From: an uncultured Clostridium sp.
Lineage (GTDB): Bacteria > Cyanobacteriota > Vampirovibrionia > Gastranaerophilales > Gastranaerophilaceae
Assembly: GCA_958449715.1 (NCBI GenBank)
Contig: CAUDIU010000037.1
Span: 1 to 17,262 of the forward strand
Direction: 5' to 3'
DNA length: 17,262 nt
Shown here: positions 15,128 to 17,262 of the stretch, one piece after another
Layout of the letters: each line of letters begins with the position of its first letter
Position numbering within the stretch: position 1 is the stretch's first letter
The notes under the pieces: generated by a model
Databases searched by the model: none
Told to the model about the DNA's origin: nothing
The model's input: the letters and a program-made list of their open reading frames with translations, nothing else
Position numbers and translations under genes: made by a program

Positions 15128-16288
15128 ATGAACAAGAAAGCAATTTACAAATTTTTGAAAAAAATTAATACGGCAAAATCTAACAAAGCCTTAGCAGAAA
15201 TTATTAATCAAGGATTTATTGATATTACAGGAGCTCTTGCTTGCTGGACAGGTCTAATTAATTGGGGAACTAATCAAATCGAAGTCAAAAAAATTAAAGA
15301 GACAGAGAAATTAAAAGCTAATAAGAACTTAGTATCTGAAGTTAAAAAAATCAGACAAATAGCTTTTGATTACTACAAAGATTTTGAAATGGAAGATTTA
15401 AACGAATACCTCGAGCTTACTTCTAAGAAAAATATTATTCTAAAGCCTTTAATTTACAGAAACAATTCTTTAGGATATATCGGAATGATTAGCGATGACG
15501 AGAACTTTAATAAAAAAAATATCGAAATCGTAAATATATTACTCGAATACATATATTCGAGACTTGAAATAATTTCCCTATATGAAGAAAGAAAAAGAAG
15601 TGGCAGAGAAAGAATTGAATTTTTAGCAAGTATCGCCCACGAATTCAAAACGCCGCTTAATTCAATTATGGGATTTTCAGATCTTTTAGCAGAAAAATTT
15701 CAAAAAACAGATAATGAAAAATACTTAAATAACATTTCTAAAAGCTCAGCATATCTTATGAGATTAATCCAAAACATTTTGGATTACACAAAAAATGAAT
15801 ACGGGACAATGGATTTGAAACCTGAAAAAATCAGAGCTAAAGAAATTATAGATGATATAATTTTAAGTTTCGATGAAATTAGAAAAGAAAAAAACATAAC
15901 ATTTAATTACACATTATCAGATATTACAATAAAAGCAGACCTCATCAGATTTAAACAACTTGTATATAATCTGATATCTAATGCTATTAAATTCAGTAAA
16001 GAAAACAGTTCTATTTCAATAGTAACATTCCTAAACAATAAAAAAGAATTTACATTTGAAATTCAAGACAAAGGCGATGGAATTAGTAAAAGAGATCTTG
16101 CAAAAATATTCAATTTCTTTACTCAAGTCAACAGAAGTGAATTAAAACGAAAACAAGGCTCAGGAGTTGGACTTGCAATATGTAAAAAAATTGCCAGATC
16201 CCATGGCGGCGATTTATATGTCAAATCAAAACTCCATCAAGGCAGCACTTTTTGGTTTACAATACCGCAAAAAAAATCCTCTCGATAA
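15128..16288 (+). CDS. Soluble GAF-type sensor histidine kinase (orphan)
   Basis: This 386-residue kinase has no membrane helix or signal peptide. Residues about 10-150 look like a GAF-type sensor, followed by a short helix (about 145-160). The HisKA domain has phospho-acceptor His171 in Ala-His-Glu-Phe-Lys-Thr-Pro-Leu. The ATPase part has the N box (Asn281-Leu-Ile-Ser-Asn285-Ala-Ile-Lys-Phe), G1 (Asp314-Lys-Gly-Asp-Gly-Ile), F box (Ile-Phe-Asn-Phe-Phe-Thr-Gln) and G2 (Gly344-Ser-Gly-Val-Gly-Leu-Ala-Ile). It should therefore autophosphorylate in response to a cytoplasmic signal that I cannot name. No response regulator lies beside it, so its partner is elsewhere. ATG 15128 has no ribosome site and follows TATAAT by 6 bp, which suggests a leaderless mRNA. 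The last residues (Lys-Lys-Ser-Ser-Arg) and the stop are encoded inside its own terminator hairpin. Confidence 0.93.
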   Translation: MNKKAIYKFLKKINTAKSNKALAEIINQGFIDITGALACWTGLINWGTNQIEVKKIKETEKLKANKNLVSEVKKIRQIAFDYYKDFEMEDLNEYLELTSKKNIILKPLIYRNNSLGYIGMISDDENFNKKNIEIVNILLEYIYSRLEIISLYEERKRSGRERIEFLASIAHEFKTPLNSIMGFSDLLAEKFQKTDNEKYLNNISKSSAYLMRLIQNILDYTKNEYGTMDLKPEKIRAKEIIDDIILSFDEIRKEKNITFNYTLSDITIKADLIRFKQLVYNLISNAIKFSKENSSISIVTFLNNKKEFTFEIQDKGDGISKRDLAKIFNFFTQVNRSELKRKQGSGVGLAICKKIARSHGGDLYVKSKLHQGSTFWFTIPQKKSSR

Positions 16289-16304
16289 TACGAGAGGATT
16301 TTTT
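16271..16304. terminator. Bidirectional terminator containing the kinase stop codon
   Basis: A perfect 14-bp stem (16271-16284 with 16291-16304) closes a 6-nt loop, ATAATA. The A-run and T-run at its ends make it a good intrinsic terminator on both strands for the convergent kinase and MFS genes. The kinase stop TAA (16286-16288) lies in the loop. Confidence 0.9.
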
Positions 16305-16321
16305 ATTATTTATTTTATTTG

Positions 16322-17260
16322 CTAATTATTTTGCTTTTTTCTTTCATCAATCATTAATACAGTACAAATTGCGATACATACTAATGCTGAGAATACCCAA
16401 AATACAATAGCACCGTTCCAACCGAATTTATCAACCATAAATCCTGTACCGGTTGATGATAAAACAGCACCTATGTAACCAAATGTTCCTGTAAATCCGG
16501 TAGCTGCAGATGCAACTTTTTTAGAACTTGATTCTACGGCACATAAACCACCAATCATCATCTGAGGTCCATATGTAAATGCACCTAAAAGTCCGATAAG
16601 AACAAAATCTAAAGTGCTGATTGTATTAAATTTCAATAAAATTAAGCAAACTACAACACCTAAAAGATAAATAAGATTTACAGGCGCTCTTTGACCTTTA
16701 AAAATCTTATCAGAAACTAAGCCTGCACAAATTGTACCAACAATACCAACTAATGGTAAAGAGCTTAATTTCATTGCAGCTAATTCTAAAGAGTTGCTTT
16801 TTGCTTCACTTAAATACTTAATCATCCAATCTTCTGCACCAAATCGGATAATATATACGAAAATGTAAGCAATAGCTAAAAGCCAAATTGTTTTGTTATA
16901 CAAGATATTTTCTTTAAATATTTCAATATAAGTTCTGTTATCTTCACCACAATCAGCTTTTTGCACAACTGGTTCGTTATTATAAGTTTCAATATCTGGC
17001 AAACCTAAAGACTGTGGGCGATCTCTTAATCTGTTATACAACCAAATTGCAACAAGAACTGCTAAAGTCCCTGGTACAAAAAAGGCCATCTTCCATCCGT
17101 AATGTGCTACCAAAAATCCTGATACAATTACGCTTAAGAAAGTACCGGTCTGGTGAGAACAAGACCACAATGACCATTTAGTACCTCTTTCAGAATTTGA
17201 ATACCAATATGTCAAACTTTTTGCAACAGCTGGGAAACCTGCTGATTGGAACCAACCGCT
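16322..17260 (-). CDS. OPA-family MFS transporter (GlpT/UhpC-like), N-terminus beyond the window
   Basis: The reverse strand is open from the window edge to a stop at 16322, giving 312 residues. Because the frame continues to the edge, this is the C-terminal two thirds of a longer protein (family about 430-450 residues). It resembles organophosphate:phosphate antiporters and the sensor UhpC: Gly-Trp-Phe-Gln then Trp-Tyr-Ser, Glu-Arg-Gly-Thr-Lys-Trp, Ser-His-Gln-Thr-Gly, and later Tyr-Ile-Ile-Arg-Phe-Gly-Ala-Glu-Asp-Trp. The His and Arg in these motifs correspond to GlpT His165 and Arg269, the latter a phosphate ligand, so an organophosphate substrate is likely; glycerol-3-phosphate and hexose-phosphate cannot be told apart. 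A charged cytoplasmic loop lies between the halves, and about eight membrane helices are visible. The C-terminus is short and Lys/Asn-rich. No UhpAB-type genes are seen beside it inside the window. Confidence 0.9.
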   Translation of the reverse strand, partial: SGWFQSAGFPAVAKSLTYWYSNSERGTKWSLWSCSHQTGTFLSVIVSGFLVAHYGWKMAFFVPGTLAVLVAIWLYNRLRDRPQSLGLPDIETYNNEPVVQKADCGEDNRTYIEIFKENILYNKTIWLLAIAYIFVYIIRFGAEDWMIKYLSEAKSNSLELAAMKLSSLPLVGIVGTICAGLVSDKIFKGQRAPVNLIYLLGVVVCLILLKFNTISTLDFVLIGLLGAFTYGPQMMIGGLCAVESSSKKVASAATGFTGTFGYIGAVLSSTGTGFMVDKFGWNGAIVFWVFSALVCIAICTVLMIDERKKQNN

Positions 17261-17262
17261 TG

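Noticed and set aside
15114..15143. Upstream TTG start for gmk adding ten residues
   Set aside because: The added residues do not match the family N-terminus, no ribosome site is present, and they would overlap the kinase start.
1..17262. CRISPR array, insertion sequence or prophage
   Set aside because: No regularly spaced repeats, transposase, integrase or phage genes were found; the short repeats seen are two-copy and local.

Overview
The window comes from an AT-rich bacterium (about 30% G+C by eye) with two membranes. The outer membrane is implied by a MlaA domain, a TolC-like channel and a complete tripartite RND pump. Lactate dehydrogenase suggests fermentative metabolism. The gene mix and low G+C would fit an uncultured gut lineage such as Gastranaerophilales/Vampirovibrionia. 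That placement is inference from gene style, not from a marker gene, and other low-GC gut diderms remain possible.

Layout, left to right. At 1-171 (-) is the start of a secreted protein cut by the window edge. At 384-881 (+) is a Ser/Gln-rich protein of unknown function, preceded by a 13-bp tandem repeat. At 949-1515 (-) is a maltose/galactoside O-acetyltransferase, convergent with it and separated by a strong hairpin. At 1637-3754 (+) is an unusual protein joining a MlaA (VacJ) domain to an alpha/beta-hydrolase domain. At 3751-4407 (-) is a nucleotidyltransferase-fold protein behind a near-consensus promoter that predicts a leaderless mRNA. At 4545-5516 (+) is L-lactate dehydrogenase. At 5638-11592 (+) is a complete adaptor / RND pump / TolC operon behind a promoter whose -35 box lies inside a palindrome. 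At 11651-12529 (+) is a DMT (EamA) transporter with a TTG start. At 12588-12659 (-) is tRNA-Gln(UUG) with its own promoter. At 12711-15113 (-) is an overlapping operon gmk-coaBC-Nif3-like. At 15128-16288 (+) is a soluble GAF-type histidine kinase divergent from gmk. At 16322-17260 (-) is an OPA-family MFS transporter cut by the right edge.

Functionally the window mixes housekeeping genes (GMP kinase, coenzyme A synthesis, tRNA-Gln), envelope transport (RND efflux, MlaA fusion, two inner-membrane transporters) and fermentation (Ldh).

Two observations stand out. First, the MlaA domain, which in other bacteria removes misplaced phospholipid from the outer membrane, is fused to a hydrolase with a readable Ser-Asp-His triad. 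This suggests a one-protein extract-and-cleave route. Second, the 14 bp between the start codons of gmk and the histidine kinase are almost filled by a perfect 12-bp palindrome that reads TATAAT on both strands. Each TATAAT lies exactly 6 bp from an ATG, so a single symmetric -10 element appears to drive two divergent leaderless genes. No CRISPR array, insertion sequence or prophage was seen, and no gene-free stretch exceeds 300 bases.
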